Assembly (NCBI GenBank): GCA_020403245.1
Contig: JADBYA010000027.1
Span: 1-41,329, forward strand
Source: Flavobacterium sp.
GTDB lineage: Bacteria; Bacteroidota; Bacteroidia; Flavobacteriales; Flavobacteriaceae
Reading direction: 5' to 3'
Length of the DNA stretch: 41,329 nucleotides
The position numbers and the translations under genes were made by a program. The notes under the pieces are model-generated. The model saw only the letters and a program-made list of their open reading frames with translations. It ran no database searches and had not been told where the DNA came from. Shown piece by piece: positions 17,581-26,726 of this stretch. Position 1 is the first letter of the stretch. The number at the start of each line of letters is the position of its first letter.

Positions 17581-17730
17581 ATGAGATCGGATATGATGCC
17601 AAAAGATTTTTTATGACAAAACTGGGCTTTGAAACAACAATAGAATTTTAGTTTATAAATTATCTAATACCTGCTATGAAAATGATTATTTGCACTTTAA
17701 TCCAAAACAAGCAAGTATTCTTTAAAAATT
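17581..17730 (+). pseudogene. Decayed 5' fragment of a GT4 glycosyltransferase gene
   Basis: Starting at ATG 17581, and after a 2-base deletion, the frame from 17583 reads EIGYDAKRFFMTKLGFE. A second frame continues RILVYKLSNTCYENDYLHF and then NPKQ. This lines up with the N-terminus of the intact GT4 at 19034 (KIGYESKRIFHNKTGLG, then YILHVLSNYFPENTYYLY and NPKK). At least two frameshifts are needed. It begins 2 nt after the GT9 stop. The remainder of the GT4 gene is missing. Confidence 0.75.
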
Positions 17731-17734
17731 AAGG

Positions 17735-17943
17735 TATAATATTAGATCTAACATGAAGTGAGCCTACTCAATATTATGAGTAAATATGAGACTATTCCTA
17801 GCAATTCCTGGAAATTATTCTAAATATTTTGAGGATGAAAATTATCAAGTTTCTGGTTCTTTGATAATTTACTCAAAAAACGACCTACTGATTTAAAAAC
17901 ATTGCTAAAGATTTCGTTTAGAGAATATGATTTGGGAGTATAA
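17735..17943 (+). pseudogene. Decayed 3' fragment of a second dapD copy
   Basis: Translation in shifting frames gives L-D-L-T-stop-S-E-P-T-Q-Y, then IPGNYSKYFEDENYQVSGSL (from about 17795), then RPTDLKTLLKISFREYDLGV ending in TAA at 17941-17943. The intact dapD has IDVTGSEPIEY, IPGSYTKKFAAGDYQVPCAL and KPSTDLKTSLNEALREYDVAV. So the last 65 or so codons of dapD are duplicated here with in-frame stops and at least one frameshift. It directly follows the GT4 fragment. Confidence 0.85.
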
Positions 17944-17979
17944 AAAACTTAATTACATAAAAAATATATTGAATTCAAA

Positions 17980-18807
17980 TTAACAATTATACTTTTTCCA
18001 AATTAAATCATAATTAGACTCTACGGATAGTAAAAACGTATCATCAATGGGTTCTAAATTCATCCCATTAATTATAAAAGGGCAATAATTATAAGATCTC
18101 AATAAAGAAATTAGTTCTGCTGGGTCTAAACCTTCCTTTCGCATATAACTAGGGGAAAATTCTGCTAATATTATTGGTACATGATTAAGAAATTCCTTTC
18201 CACCTAAAAATGCAAAATACTCATAACCTTCAATATCAATTTTAAGAAATTTAATTTTTGATAAATTTAGTTTCATAGTATTTATATATTCATCAAAACT
18301 AGAAATGTTTACATCAATTGTTGAACCAAGCCCATCATTAATATTTAGCATAGAATGCCTACCCAAATTCCCTTTTTTATAAAGGTAGAGTTTTACAGTA
18401 TCCGTTTCTTTGCCTAAACCAATATTATTAGAAATCACATTTTTAAAATTATTTAACTCTACATTAAATTTTAAAATTTTAAAATTTTCGGGATCGGGCT
18501 CAAAAGAATGAACTTCTACTCCAGAAAAACATTTTGATAATAAAATAGAATACCAGCCAATATTTGCTCCGACATCAAAAACAATATCTCCCGATTCTAA
18601 ATCAAGATTACTAATAAGGTAGTCTGATAAGTCTTCTTCATATACTCCTTTTTTAAAAATAAGTCTTCCTACACTGTCAGGAGTTCTAAATCTGAATTTA
18701 AGATCATATTTATGAGACCATCCTATCAAGTATTTTTTATTTAGTATATATCGTTCAAAAAAATATAATCCTGATTTTAAATAGTAATTCATTCGATTTT
18801 GAGTCAT
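17980..18807 (-). CDS. FkbM-family methyltransferase
   Basis: A 275-residue SAM-dependent methyltransferase. GDIVFDVGANIGWYSILLSK holds the glycine-rich SAM loop, and VEVHSFEPDPENFKILKFNV the next acidic strand. FLKIDIEGYEYFAFLGG is the family's late motif. FkbM members usually O-methylate sugars or small molecules. In this polysaccharide block it may methylate a glycan. It is on the strand opposite to most neighbours and lies between the dapD scar and the intact GT4. Confidence 0.85.
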   Translation of the reverse strand: MTQNRMNYYLKSGLYFFERYILNKKYLIGWSHKYDLKFRFRTPDSVGRLIFKKGVYEEDLSDYLISNLDLESGDIVFDVGANIGWYSILLSKCFSGVEVHSFEPDPENFKILKFNVELNNFKNVISNNIGLGKETDTVKLYLYKKGNLGRHSMLNINDGLGSTIDVNISSFDEYINTMKLNLSKIKFLKIDIEGYEYFAFLGGKEFLNHVPIILAEFSPSYMRKEGLDPAELISLLRSYNYCPFIINGMNLEPIDDTFLLSVESNYDLIWKKYNC

Positions 18808-19033
18808 ATTTAATTTTTTAAAAAATATATGTAGTATTAATAAAAAAAGTTGTCAAATACTAAAAAAAGTAAAATGATTATGTTAGTAAGACAGATGAAT
18901 AAGTTCAAATAATCAACGTAAAAATAGAATATATTTATAATAAAAAACGTTAATTTGTAAATATAAAAATAATGAAATATTTGTTATTTTATTAATCTAG
19001 AAAAATACGTATATCTAAACTAACATATATGAA

Positions 19034-20167
19034 ATGAAAATTGGGTACGAATCTAAAAGAATATTTCACAATAAAACGGGACTAGGAAATTACGCACGAT
19101 ATATTTTACATGTGTTGAGTAACTATTTTCCTGAAAACACCTACTATTTATACAACCCAAAAAAAAGCAAAAAATCATATTTTACAGTAAATAACACTAA
19201 TGTTATCGAGTGTTTTCCTAATGGTAATTTATCTAAAATATTTTATAATTATTGGCGTCAAAAAGGCGTTGTCAAAGATTTAATTAAAGATAAAATAAAT
19301 ATCTACCATGGTTTGTCTGGAGAATTGCCTTATGGTTTACGGAAAAACAACATTAAAAGTATCGTAACCATTCACGATCTTATTTTTATGCGATACCCAA
19401 AATTGTATTCTTTTTTTGATCGAAAAATACATTATATAAAATTCAAAAAAGCAGCTAAAAATGCCGATAAAATAATTGCTATAAGTGAACAAACAAAAAA
19501 AGATATTATTTTCTATTTAAAAGTCAATCCCGAAAAAATTCAAGTAATTTACCAAGGTTGTCAAAATGTATTTAAAATACAATATACTTTAGATGAAAAA
19601 AAAACAGTAACTGAAAAATATCATCTGCCTGAAAAGTTCATCCTAAATGTTGGTACAATTGAAGAACGTAAAAATTTATTCAGTGTAGTAAAGTCTATTA
19701 AAGATATTGATATTCCACTTGTTATTATTGGTAAAAAAACATCATACTACAATGAAATTCATCAATACATTATTGATAATAAAATGGAAGATAGAGTTTT
19801 TCATTTAAGCGAATTGGACAATAAAGAGCTGGCCATCATATATCAATTAGCAACAATTTTTGTTTACCCTTCTATTTTTGAAGGTTTTGGAATTCCTATA
19901 ATCGAAGCATTATATTCCAAAACACCTGTTATAACTACTAATTCTGGTGTTTTTCCCGAAGCCGGTGGTCCTCATTCCATTTATATTAACCCAACTAATA
20001 TTGATGAATTAAAAGAAAAAATATTTTTATTATTAAACAATGAAAATCTAAGAAATGAGGTTACTGATAAAGGATTTGAGTTTGTCCAAAAATTTAATGA
20101 TGAAAGTATAGCTAATTCTATAAATAGTTTATATTTAGAAATTTTTAAGAATGATGATAATTCCTAG
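19034..20167 (+). CDS. Glycosyltransferase family 4
   Basis: A 377-residue GT-B retaining glycosyltransferase. The N-domain begins MKIGYESKRIFHNKTGLGNY. VTIHDLIFMRYPKLY and AISEQTKKDII are typical of mannosyl/rhamnosyl GT4 enzymes. The C-domain shows LNVGTIEERKNL and the nucleotide-sugar signature VYPSIFEGFGIPIIEALYSK. An ATG 5 nt upstream (19029) hits a stop after two codons, so 19034 is the start. A decayed relative of its 5' end lies at 17581. It probably builds a surface polysaccharide. Confidence 0.9.
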   Translation: MKIGYESKRIFHNKTGLGNYARYILHVLSNYFPENTYYLYNPKKSKKSYFTVNNTNVIECFPNGNLSKIFYNYWRQKGVVKDLIKDKINIYHGLSGELPYGLRKNNIKSIVTIHDLIFMRYPKLYSFFDRKIHYIKFKKAAKNADKIIAISEQTKKDIIFYLKVNPEKIQVIYQGCQNVFKIQYTLDEKKTVTEKYHLPEKFILNVGTIEERKNLFSVVKSIKDIDIPLVIIGKKTSYYNEIHQYIIDNKMEDRVFHLSELDNKELAIIYQLATIFVYPSIFEGFGIPIIEALYSKTPVITTNSGVFPEAGGPHSIYINPTNIDELKEKIFLLLNNENLRNEVTDKGFEFVQKFNDESIANSINSLYLEIFKNDDNS

Positions 20168-20178
20168 ACTTATTGATT

Positions 20179-20976
20179 ATGACAACGACATTATTGATAA
20201 CAACATATAATTGGCCAGAAGCACTGGAAATTGTTCTAATGAGTGTAGAAAAACAAACTGTTTTGCCCGATGAAATAATAATTGCTGATGATGGCTCTAC
20301 AAAGGAAACTGAAGATTTAATTAAAAAATGGCAAAAGAAAATAAAAACTCCTATCATTCATTCATGGCAAGAAGATTTCGGATTTAGATTAGCTACTTCT
20401 CGAAATAAAGCAATAGCAAAATCAACCGGAGATTATATATTGATGATTGACGGAGATTTGGTTTTGCATCCCAATTTTATAAAAGATCATGTGAGCCATT
20501 GTAATGTAAATGAATTTGTTATTGGCACAAGAGTTCTACTAAAAGATGACTATTCCAAACAACTTTTATGCGAAAAAAATATCGATTTCTCAGTAAATAA
20601 TAACCATATTTTAGCCAATTCTAAAAACAAAATAAATAATTCTTTTCTATCAAAAATTTGCAGTTATAAAACAACTAGTTTCAAGCAGGTGAGAGGATGT
20701 AACATGGCTTGTTTTAAATCCGATTTGATTAAAGTAAATGGATTTAATGAAGATTTTGTAGGTTGGGGTAGAGAAGATACTGAATTAGTAGTACGATTAT
20801 TAAATGCTAAAATAATTCGAAAAAACATAAAGTTTAATGCAAATGTTTTACATATTTTTCACCCCGAAAGCACAAGAAAAATGCTATCTACAAACGAGAT
20901 AATTTTAGAAAAAACAATATCTGAAAAACTTATCCGCTGTCAAAACGGTTTAGATAAATACCTTGAATTTGTTTAA
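20179..20976 (+). CDS. Glycosyltransferase family 2 with galactosyltransferase-like C-terminus
   Basis: A 265-residue GT-A enzyme. The first strand TLLITTYNWPEAL and IIADDGSTKETEDLI bind the nucleotide. ILMIDGDLVLHPNFIKDH carries the DxD metal motif. RGCNMACFKSDLIKVNGFNE followed by VGWGREDTELVVRL is the acceptor-side signature of the galactosyltransferase-type C-domain. The frame also offers a TTG at 20173, but ATG 20179 fits the family start. It follows the GT4 stop by 11 nt, suggesting one operon. Confidence 0.9.
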   Translation: MTTTLLITTYNWPEALEIVLMSVEKQTVLPDEIIIADDGSTKETEDLIKKWQKKIKTPIIHSWQEDFGFRLATSRNKAIAKSTGDYILMIDGDLVLHPNFIKDHVSHCNVNEFVIGTRVLLKDDYSKQLLCEKNIDFSVNNNHILANSKNKINNSFLSKICSYKTTSFKQVRGCNMACFKSDLIKVNGFNEDFVGWGREDTELVVRLLNAKIIRKNIKFNANVLHIFHPESTRKMLSTNEIILEKTISEKLIRCQNGLDKYLEFV

Positions 20977-21008
20977 ATTAGCAGTCCATTCCTAATAAAA
21001 TAATAAAG

Positions 21009-21773
21009 ATGAGTTCTCAAAAAATATCAGCTGCATTACTTACTTATAATAATGAAAAGCTAATTGATAAAGTATTAGAAAAATTATACTGGTGTGATGA
21101 AATCGTTATTTTAGATTCTTTTAGCAATGATAAAACTATTGAAATTTGTAAAAAATATACTTCTCAAATTTTTCAAAATAAATTTGAGAATTTTGGTGCT
21201 CAAAAAAAGCTTTTGATGACCAAATGTAAAAACGACTGGATTATTTCTATTGATTCTGATGAAGTCCTATGTGATGATTTGATAGCAAATATTTTAAAAC
21301 TAACACATAATGATTTTAAAAATAATTCTGGTTTTTTAATTAACAGAAAACATATTTTTTTAAACAAACAATTCCTTTATGGAAAAGAAAGCAGGAGTTG
21401 GATTTTGCGTTTATTTAATAAAAATAAAGGTGGTGTAACAGATAATATTGTTCATGAAGGCATACAAGTAACGGGTAATATATCTAAAATAAAAGGCTCT
21501 CTACTTCATTACACTATCAGCGAACTCAAGGAAGCTATTCATAAAATGGACTACTATGCCTTTTTAAAAGCAAACGAATATTTTAAAAAAAGAAAAAAGT
21601 GTACCTGGATTAAACTTTACCTTACCTTTCCTTTTACCTTTTTAAGAGAATATTTTTTTAATCTAAATTTTTTGAACGCTTACGAAGGATATATATGGGC
21701 CTACTTAGTAGCACAAGGTGCTTCATTAAAATATTATTATCTCAAAGAATTGTATAATTCCAAAAATAACTGA
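21009..21773 (+). CDS. Glycosyltransferase family 2, WaaE/KdtX-like
   Basis: A 254-residue GT2 enzyme. SAALLTYNNEKLIDKVLEKL, DEIVILDSFSNDKTIEI and WIISIDSDEVLCDDLI (DxD) fit the WaaE/KdtX group, which adds glucose to the inner lipopolysaccharide core. The late motif LHYTISELKEAIHKMDYYA, then a hydrophobic region near 195-215 (LYLTFPFTFLREYFF), agrees. The true sugar and acceptor are unknown. It is convergent with the next GT2 gene, 11 nt away. Confidence 0.85.
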   Translation: MSSQKISAALLTYNNEKLIDKVLEKLYWCDEIVILDSFSNDKTIEICKKYTSQIFQNKFENFGAQKKLLMTKCKNDWIISIDSDEVLCDDLIANILKLTHNDFKNNSGFLINRKHIFLNKQFLYGKESRSWILRLFNKNKGGVTDNIVHEGIQVTGNISKIKGSLLHYTISELKEAIHKMDYYAFLKANEYFKKRKKCTWIKLYLTFPFTFLREYFFNLNFLNAYEGYIWAYLVAQGASLKYYYLKELYNSKNN

Positions 21774-21784
21774 TATTTAATTAT

Positions 21785-22600
21785 TTAGCTTTGGTCAATG
21801 CCCGTTTTTATCCAAGTAATTTTGTTTTTTTTATTATGACGTCGAATTTCCATATTATTTTTTAATCTCTCTTCATTAGCATAACCTCTCTCATGATCAA
21901 GATGCAAACAAATAGCGCTATATCTTATTTGTTTGGATAATAATCCGTTATTAAATAATCTTTCTCCAACTTCTCTATCTAGACCACCATATTGCATATC
22001 TTCATTAAAACCATTGACAGCAATAATATCAATTTTATAACATGAGGTGTTATGTCCGTTAAAAGTTCGCTTAGTTGGTGAAAGCCAGTTCATAAAATTA
22101 GAAAAATACTTACTATTACTTAATTTTGTTATTTTAAAATTAATTTTTAAACCATTTTTTATCAACCATAAAATTTTAAAACAATTTTGACTAACAATAT
22201 CACTTTCGGAAATTAATTTTGAAATTGACATTGGTAATTTAAAATACCCTCCTGATAAAAAATAACCCTTTTCTTTATTTTTTATATGATTCTTAATAAA
22301 ATCGTTTCTAGGGATACAATCACCATCGGTAAAAATAAGATAATCTGAATTGCTCTTTACTATAGCTTTGTTTAAAATTTTTGTCTTTTGAAATCCATTG
22401 TCTTCATGCCAAACATGAATTATTGGATACATAAATTTGGATGAAAAATTTTCAATAACCTTTCTCGTTTCAATAGTAGAGCCATCATCGGCTACAATAA
22501 CTTCAAAATCCATTTCAGTTTGAACACTAAATCCAGTCAAGACTTTTCTTAACCAAGTTTCAGAATTATATGTGGTCATTATTATTGACGCTTTCATCAA
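21785..22600 (-). CDS. Glycosyltransferase family 2 with galactosyltransferase-like C-terminus
   Basis: A 271-residue GT2 enzyme on the minus strand. ASIIMTTYNSETWLRKVL and VIVADDGSTIETRKVI form the nucleotide site, YLIFTDGDCIPRNDFIKNH the DxD region, and NGHNTSCYKIDIIAVNGFNE with QYGGLDREVGERLFNNGLLS the C-domain signature. It resembles the gene at 20179 in order of motifs. Two adjacent Met codons open the frame; the second may be the start. Confidence 0.87.
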   Translation of the reverse strand: MMKASIIMTTYNSETWLRKVLTGFSVQTEMDFEVIVADDGSTIETRKVIENFSSKFMYPIIHVWHEDNGFQKTKILNKAIVKSNSDYLIFTDGDCIPRNDFIKNHIKNKEKGYFLSGGYFKLPMSISKLISESDIVSQNCFKILWLIKNGLKINFKITKLSNSKYFSNFMNWLSPTKRTFNGHNTSCYKIDIIAVNGFNEDMQYGGLDREVGERLFNNGLLSKQIRYSAICLHLDHERGYANEERLKNNMEIRRHNKKNKITWIKTGIDQS

Positions 22601-23119
22601 AATTATTTAGAAGTGAAAATACTATTTTTTAACTAATATTACTTAAAAAGATTAATTTTTCTAACACACTGTAAAGAATTAATAAAAATATTACAAATTT
22701 AAAATTTGCTGATTAATTTTAGACTTATTTTTTAATAATGAAAGTATTGCAAAATTTGCTTTTTTCTCAATTTAAAAAATACCTTTATTCTAGATTGGAG
22801 TGTCTCGAGTTTAAAGAGAGATAATTAAGAAAAATAAATAGTGTTGATGATTTAAATTGTTTAACTTCCAAATTTGAAAATATAAATTAATATAAATATG
22901 TTTATTAAAGTTTAATTTTAATAAAAATATGATAAAACTGAATTAAATTTTAGAAAAAAATATTTTTTAGGTAAACTAAAAGGTTTAGAGTTGTTCCAAA
23001 AAAAATAGATTTGATATCAATAATTAGTATTACTCTTTCTTTATTTTATTTTACAAATAAAATCTCTCTTTTTAAATAAAAAAATAAGTAAATTTAAACA
23101 CTTAAAAATGTTGTAATTA
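22601..23119. other. 519-bp very AT-rich gap, no gene supported
   Basis: This gap lies between divergently transcribed GT genes. It holds only homopolymer-rich sequence and a 28-codon open frame at 22738-22824 (MKVLQNLLFSQFKKY...) with no recognisable family. It could be promoter space or remains of a lost gene. I see no strong hairpin or TAnnTTTG box. Confidence 0.5.
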
Positions 23120-24124
23120 ATGAATGTACAAAAAATTTGTTTGATAAGTTTTGATAATTGGCATTATGATTCATTCATAATTGAAGCTTTAAGAAAGAAA
23201 AACATTGATGCATATCACATAAAGTTAGGAGCTTATAAACATGCTAATTTAATGTCTCGTATTATTAATACTTTTAATAAAATCATATTAAAAAAAAATC
23301 CAAAGCATATAAAAAAACAGGAATATATTTTAGATCAACTTAAATATCATGGAAAACATGATCAAATTTTAGTTATAAATCCTAATGTAATAGATTTAGC
23401 ATACCATAAAAAAATCAAAGAATATACCAAAGAATATAATACTTATTTATATGATAGTCTTGATAGATGCCCAGTTGAAGAACTCATAAAGGCAAATATA
23501 TTTGATACAATTTTCTCTTTTGATTCTGAAGATTGTTTAAAAAATAATTTCATACAAATGACTAATTATATCTATTTTGAAAAACCAAAAGATACTATTT
23601 TGCCTAAATATGATGTATTAACAGTTACATCATTTGACAAACGCTTTCCAATTTTTAATATAATTGCTTACCAATTAAAAGAGCATAACTTATCGTTTAA
23701 ATTCATATTTGTAAGTCGAAACATTCGTTACAAAATATTCAAATACAATCTCAATAAAATTATTAAGCTAAAAATTGCTGAATTAATTGAAAAATCAATA
23801 AAGTTCCAATCAAAAAAAATTCCTTTAAAAAAATTATTAAAATTATATTCTGAAACAAAAATAATAATTGATCTTGTTCAAGATAACCAATCTGGTTTAA
23901 GTTTTAGGTTCTTTGAAGCTATGGGATTTCAAAAAAAAATAATCACTAATAATTCAAATGTGAAAAACTATAATTTTTATAATCCAAATAACATCCTCGT
24001 TATTGAAGATAAATTAGACTTTATGACATCTTTTTTTGAAACGGATTACATCCCTGTATCAGATGAAATTTACAATCAATACACCATTGAATCGTGGATA
24101 AATATAGTATTCAAATTGAATTAG
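23120..24124 (+). CDS. GT-B-like lipopolysaccharide biosynthesis protein
   Basis: A 334-residue protein beginning KICLISFDNWHYDSFIIEAL. The middle has a YLYDSLDRCP motif, and the C-terminal domain has IIIDLVQDNQSGLSFRFFEA followed by MGFQKKIITNN. That resembles the nucleotide-sugar half of GT-B or CgeB-like proteins (a conserved Arg/Glu pair and a glycine turn). Very Lys/Ile/Asn-rich, it matches the composition of the block. The stop is 3 nt before the next GT2, so they are cotranscribed. The exact family is not certain. Confidence 0.65.
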   Translation: MNVQKICLISFDNWHYDSFIIEALRKKNIDAYHIKLGAYKHANLMSRIINTFNKIILKKNPKHIKKQEYILDQLKYHGKHDQILVINPNVIDLAYHKKIKEYTKEYNTYLYDSLDRCPVEELIKANIFDTIFSFDSEDCLKNNFIQMTNYIYFEKPKDTILPKYDVLTVTSFDKRFPIFNIIAYQLKEHNLSFKFIFVSRNIRYKIFKYNLNKIIKLKIAELIEKSIKFQSKKIPLKKLLKLYSETKIIIDLVQDNQSGLSFRFFEAMGFQKKIITNNSNVKNYNFYNPNNILVIEDKLDFMTSFFETDYIPVSDEIYNQYTIESWINIVFKLN

Positions 24125-24127
24125 TAA

Positions 24128-25096
24128 ATGAAACTATCAGTAGCTATGTGCACCTATAATGGTGCTGAGTTTATAAGACAACAGCTAGACTCTATTTTAA
24201 AACAATCTGTATGTGTAGATGAAATTATTATTTGCGATGATGGGTCTACAGATTCTACCATTGAAATTATAAATGAGTACATTGAAAAATTTCCATTAAT
24301 AATTTATTTGCATAAAAATGAAATCTGTTTGAGGAGTGTGAAAAATTTTGAGAAAGCTATAAATCTTTGTACTGGTGATATTATTTTCTTATCTGATCAA
24401 GATGACGTTTGGGCTAAAAATAAAGTTAAAGATTATATACAATATTTTAATGATAATCTAAATATTAATGTAATTGGCTCTAATGGATTTTGTATTGATG
24501 AAAACTCTAATGAGATTGATAAATACTCCCTTTGGGATATTCCAAATTTCTTAAAAGAGCAAAATATTCCTTTTGATTATTTTAAAATGATTACTTATTT
24601 TGGAAATATATTTACTGGAGCATCTATGGCTTTTAGAAAATGTATTATTCCAGATGTTATCCCTTTTCCAAGTATTAAAAATTACCACCACGATGCATGG
24701 ATTGCCACAATAGCAGCATCAAAAGATGAAATAGTAATGCTTAACGATAAATATTTTTATTATAGAATACATTCTAAACAGCAAGTTGGCGGTGTTTTTT
24801 TTGATAAAAATGAAAAGCAAAAGGATAAATTATTACATATTTATGATATTCATCAAACTAATTTATCATTCTACATTTTAACAAAAAAACTAAAAAAATT
24901 AAGCTTAAGTTACAATGATAAGTTTAAAATAATTGAAGAATATCCTAAATATAGTACTTTATTCCATAATAATAAAATTGATATACTAGATAATTATAAT
25001 AAAGTTAGAAAAGATTTAAAGATAAAATATCCATTACGATTTTTTCTTTTAAGTATTATTGATAAAATTTTTAATAAAAGGCAAATAAAAGTTTAA
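24128..25096 (+). CDS. Glycosyltransferase family 2, rhamnosyltransferase-like
   Basis: A 322-residue GT2 enzyme. LSVAMCTYNGAEFIRQQLDS, VDEIIICDDGSTDSTIEII, IIFLSDQDDVWAKNKV (the SDQDD metal motif typical of O-antigen rhamnosyl/glucosyl transferases) and YHHDAWIATIAASK are clear. It starts 3 nt after the preceding gene. It likely adds one sugar to an O-antigen or exopolysaccharide repeat unit. Confidence 0.9.
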   Translation: MKLSVAMCTYNGAEFIRQQLDSILKQSVCVDEIIICDDGSTDSTIEIINEYIEKFPLIIYLHKNEICLRSVKNFEKAINLCTGDIIFLSDQDDVWAKNKVKDYIQYFNDNLNINVIGSNGFCIDENSNEIDKYSLWDIPNFLKEQNIPFDYFKMITYFGNIFTGASMAFRKCIIPDVIPFPSIKNYHHDAWIATIAASKDEIVMLNDKYFYYRIHSKQQVGGVFFDKNEKQKDKLLHIYDIHQTNLSFYILTKKLKKLSLSYNDKFKIIEEYPKYSTLFHNNKIDILDNYNKVRKDLKIKYPLRFFLLSIIDKIFNKRQIKV

Positions 25097-25142
25097 TAAT
25101 TTTCAATCTATTAACATATATAATTCAATTCCAATAAAATAT

Positions 25143-25985
25143 ATGAAAGTAAGTGTATGTATGATTACTTATAATCATGAAAATTATCTTAAACAAGCAA
25201 TAGAAAGTGTGTTAATACAAAAAACACAGTTTGATTTTGAACTAGTGATAGCCAATGATAATTCCCCTGACAATACGATTACCATTATTGAAGAATTTAT
25301 TAATCAACATCCAAATGGATATAAAATCAAATTTTTAAATAATAAAGAAAATATAGGTATGATGCCCAACTTGATTTATGCTTTAAATAATTGTAATGGC
25401 GATTATATTGCCTTGTGCGAAGGTGATGACTATTGGATAGATGAAAATAAATTACAAAAACAAGTAGATTTTTTAGAAAAAAATACTGATTTTGCAATAT
25501 GTTTTCATAAAGTAAATGTTGAAACCAATGGAATAATTAGTAACGATACCATAACTGGTAAATCTAATCAAACTACTACAATTTATGATTTAGCCAAGGG
25601 AAATTATATACATACATGCTCCGTAGTATATCGAAATCACTTATTTGCCGATTTTCCAAACTATTTTTATACTTCTCCAATTGGCGATTATTTTTTACAC
25701 ATGCTTAATGCTCGATACGGAAAAATTCATTTCATCAATCAAACAATGGCTATATATAGAGTTCATAATACTTCCTATTGGTCATCTAAGCAACAAAATG
25801 AAAGAGAAATTATCTGGATAAATTTTGTTGAAAACATTAAAGATAACTTTAATACTAAAGTACAGAAATTACTTGATAAACAGATATTTAAATTAAAAGT
25901 AAGTAATTTGCCTTTTTGGAAAAAAAATTTATTGAAATTCAAATTCAAATTACAAGAAACGATTAAAACTAAAAAGTATACTTAG
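25143..25985 (+). CDS. Glycosyltransferase family 2
   Basis: A 280-residue GT2 enzyme. VSVCMITYNHENYLKQAIES, FELVIANDNSPDNTITII and YIALCEGDDYWIDENKLQKQ (the EGDDYW motif common in bacterial polysaccharide GT2s) identify it. VYRNHLFADFP and MAIYRVHNTSYWS follow in the usual order. It is the last intact gene of the AT-rich glycan block. Downstream composition returns to that of the housekeeping genes. Confidence 0.9.
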   Translation: MKVSVCMITYNHENYLKQAIESVLIQKTQFDFELVIANDNSPDNTITIIEEFINQHPNGYKIKFLNNKENIGMMPNLIYALNNCNGDYIALCEGDDYWIDENKLQKQVDFLEKNTDFAICFHKVNVETNGIISNDTITGKSNQTTTIYDLAKGNYIHTCSVVYRNHLFADFPNYFYTSPIGDYFLHMLNARYGKIHFINQTMAIYRVHNTSYWSSKQQNEREIIWINFVENIKDNFNTKVQKLLDKQIFKLKVSNLPFWKKNLLKFKFKLQETIKTKKYT

Positions 25986-26092
25986 GAGTTTTTTATTTTT
26001 CTTTGTAATCTTTTAAAATTAAAAAAATTGAATCTAAAAATGATACCTCCATTTTTAAAAAAATAAGATTGATCCAATTTCTCAAAAATAAA
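25982..26092 (-). pseudogene. Possible C-terminal remnant of a polysaccharide gene
   Basis: The minus strand has an open frame with no start codon that reads FIFEKLDQSYFFKNGGIIF and then RFNFFNFKRLQRKIKNS before a stop overlapping the GT2 stop. The Phe/Lys-rich ending looks like the C-terminus of a small glycosyltransferase, but it is too short to assign. It may equally be chance in AT-rich DNA. Confidence 0.25.
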
Positions 26093-26148
26093 TCAAAAAA
26101 AACAATTTATTAAAATACAATTAGAACCTCTTACCTTTTAAAACAATA

Positions 26149-26718
26149 ATGAACGACATCAACCAAGAAATCCACAACGCCTTCGAAGTCATACAAAACG
26201 GCGGCATCATTCTTTATCCTACCGATACGATTTGGGGAATTGGTTGTGACGCTACCAATGTTGAAGCTGTGAAAAAAATTTATGCTCTAAAACAACGCGA
26301 AGAAAGTAAAAGTATGATTGTTTTGATGAACGGAGAAAAAATGATGTACAACGTTTTCAAAGACATTCCAGAAGTGGCTTGGCAAATACTTGATTTATCG
26401 GAGAAACCCACTACCTTAATTCTTGACAATCCTAGAAACATAGCTTTAAATCTAATTAGCGATGACAAATCACTTGGAGTAAGAATTGTGAAAGAACCTT
26501 TTTGTTTTAAACTGATGGAACGCATGAAAAAACCATTAGTTTCTAGTTCTGCTAATATCTCAGGAATGTTCAGCCCAAAATCTTTCAAAGAAATCAGCCC
26601 CGAAATTATAAAAGGTGTCGACTATGTAGTAAATTTGCATCGCGAAAAAATATGTGATAAACCTTCGACTATTATTAAATTAAGTAGTGATAGTCAAGTG
26701 AAGATAATACGTAAATAA
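26149..26718 (+). CDS. tsaC: Threonylcarbamoyl-AMP synthase (TsaC/Sua5/YrdC)
   Basis: A 189-residue YrdC-domain enzyme that makes threonylcarbamoyl-AMP for the t6A37 modification of ANN-decoding tRNAs. GGIILYPTDTIWGIGCDATN carries the substrate site, IYALKQREESKSMIVLM the KR/S motif, and LVSSSANISGMFSPKSF the late SSAN motif. The length matches the short TsaC type, with no Sua5 C-domain. It marks the right boundary of the AT-rich glycan block. Confidence 0.93.
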   Translation: MNDINQEIHNAFEVIQNGGIILYPTDTIWGIGCDATNVEAVKKIYALKQREESKSMIVLMNGEKMMYNVFKDIPEVAWQILDLSEKPTTLILDNPRNIALNLISDDKSLGVRIVKEPFCFKLMERMKKPLVSSSANISGMFSPKSFKEISPEIIKGVDYVVNLHREKICDKPSTIIKLSSDSQVKIIRK

Positions 26719-26726
26719 TTTTTTTA

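Noticed and set aside
22738..22824. 28-codon gene
   Set aside because: Too short, no recognisable family or promoter, in very AT-rich DNA.
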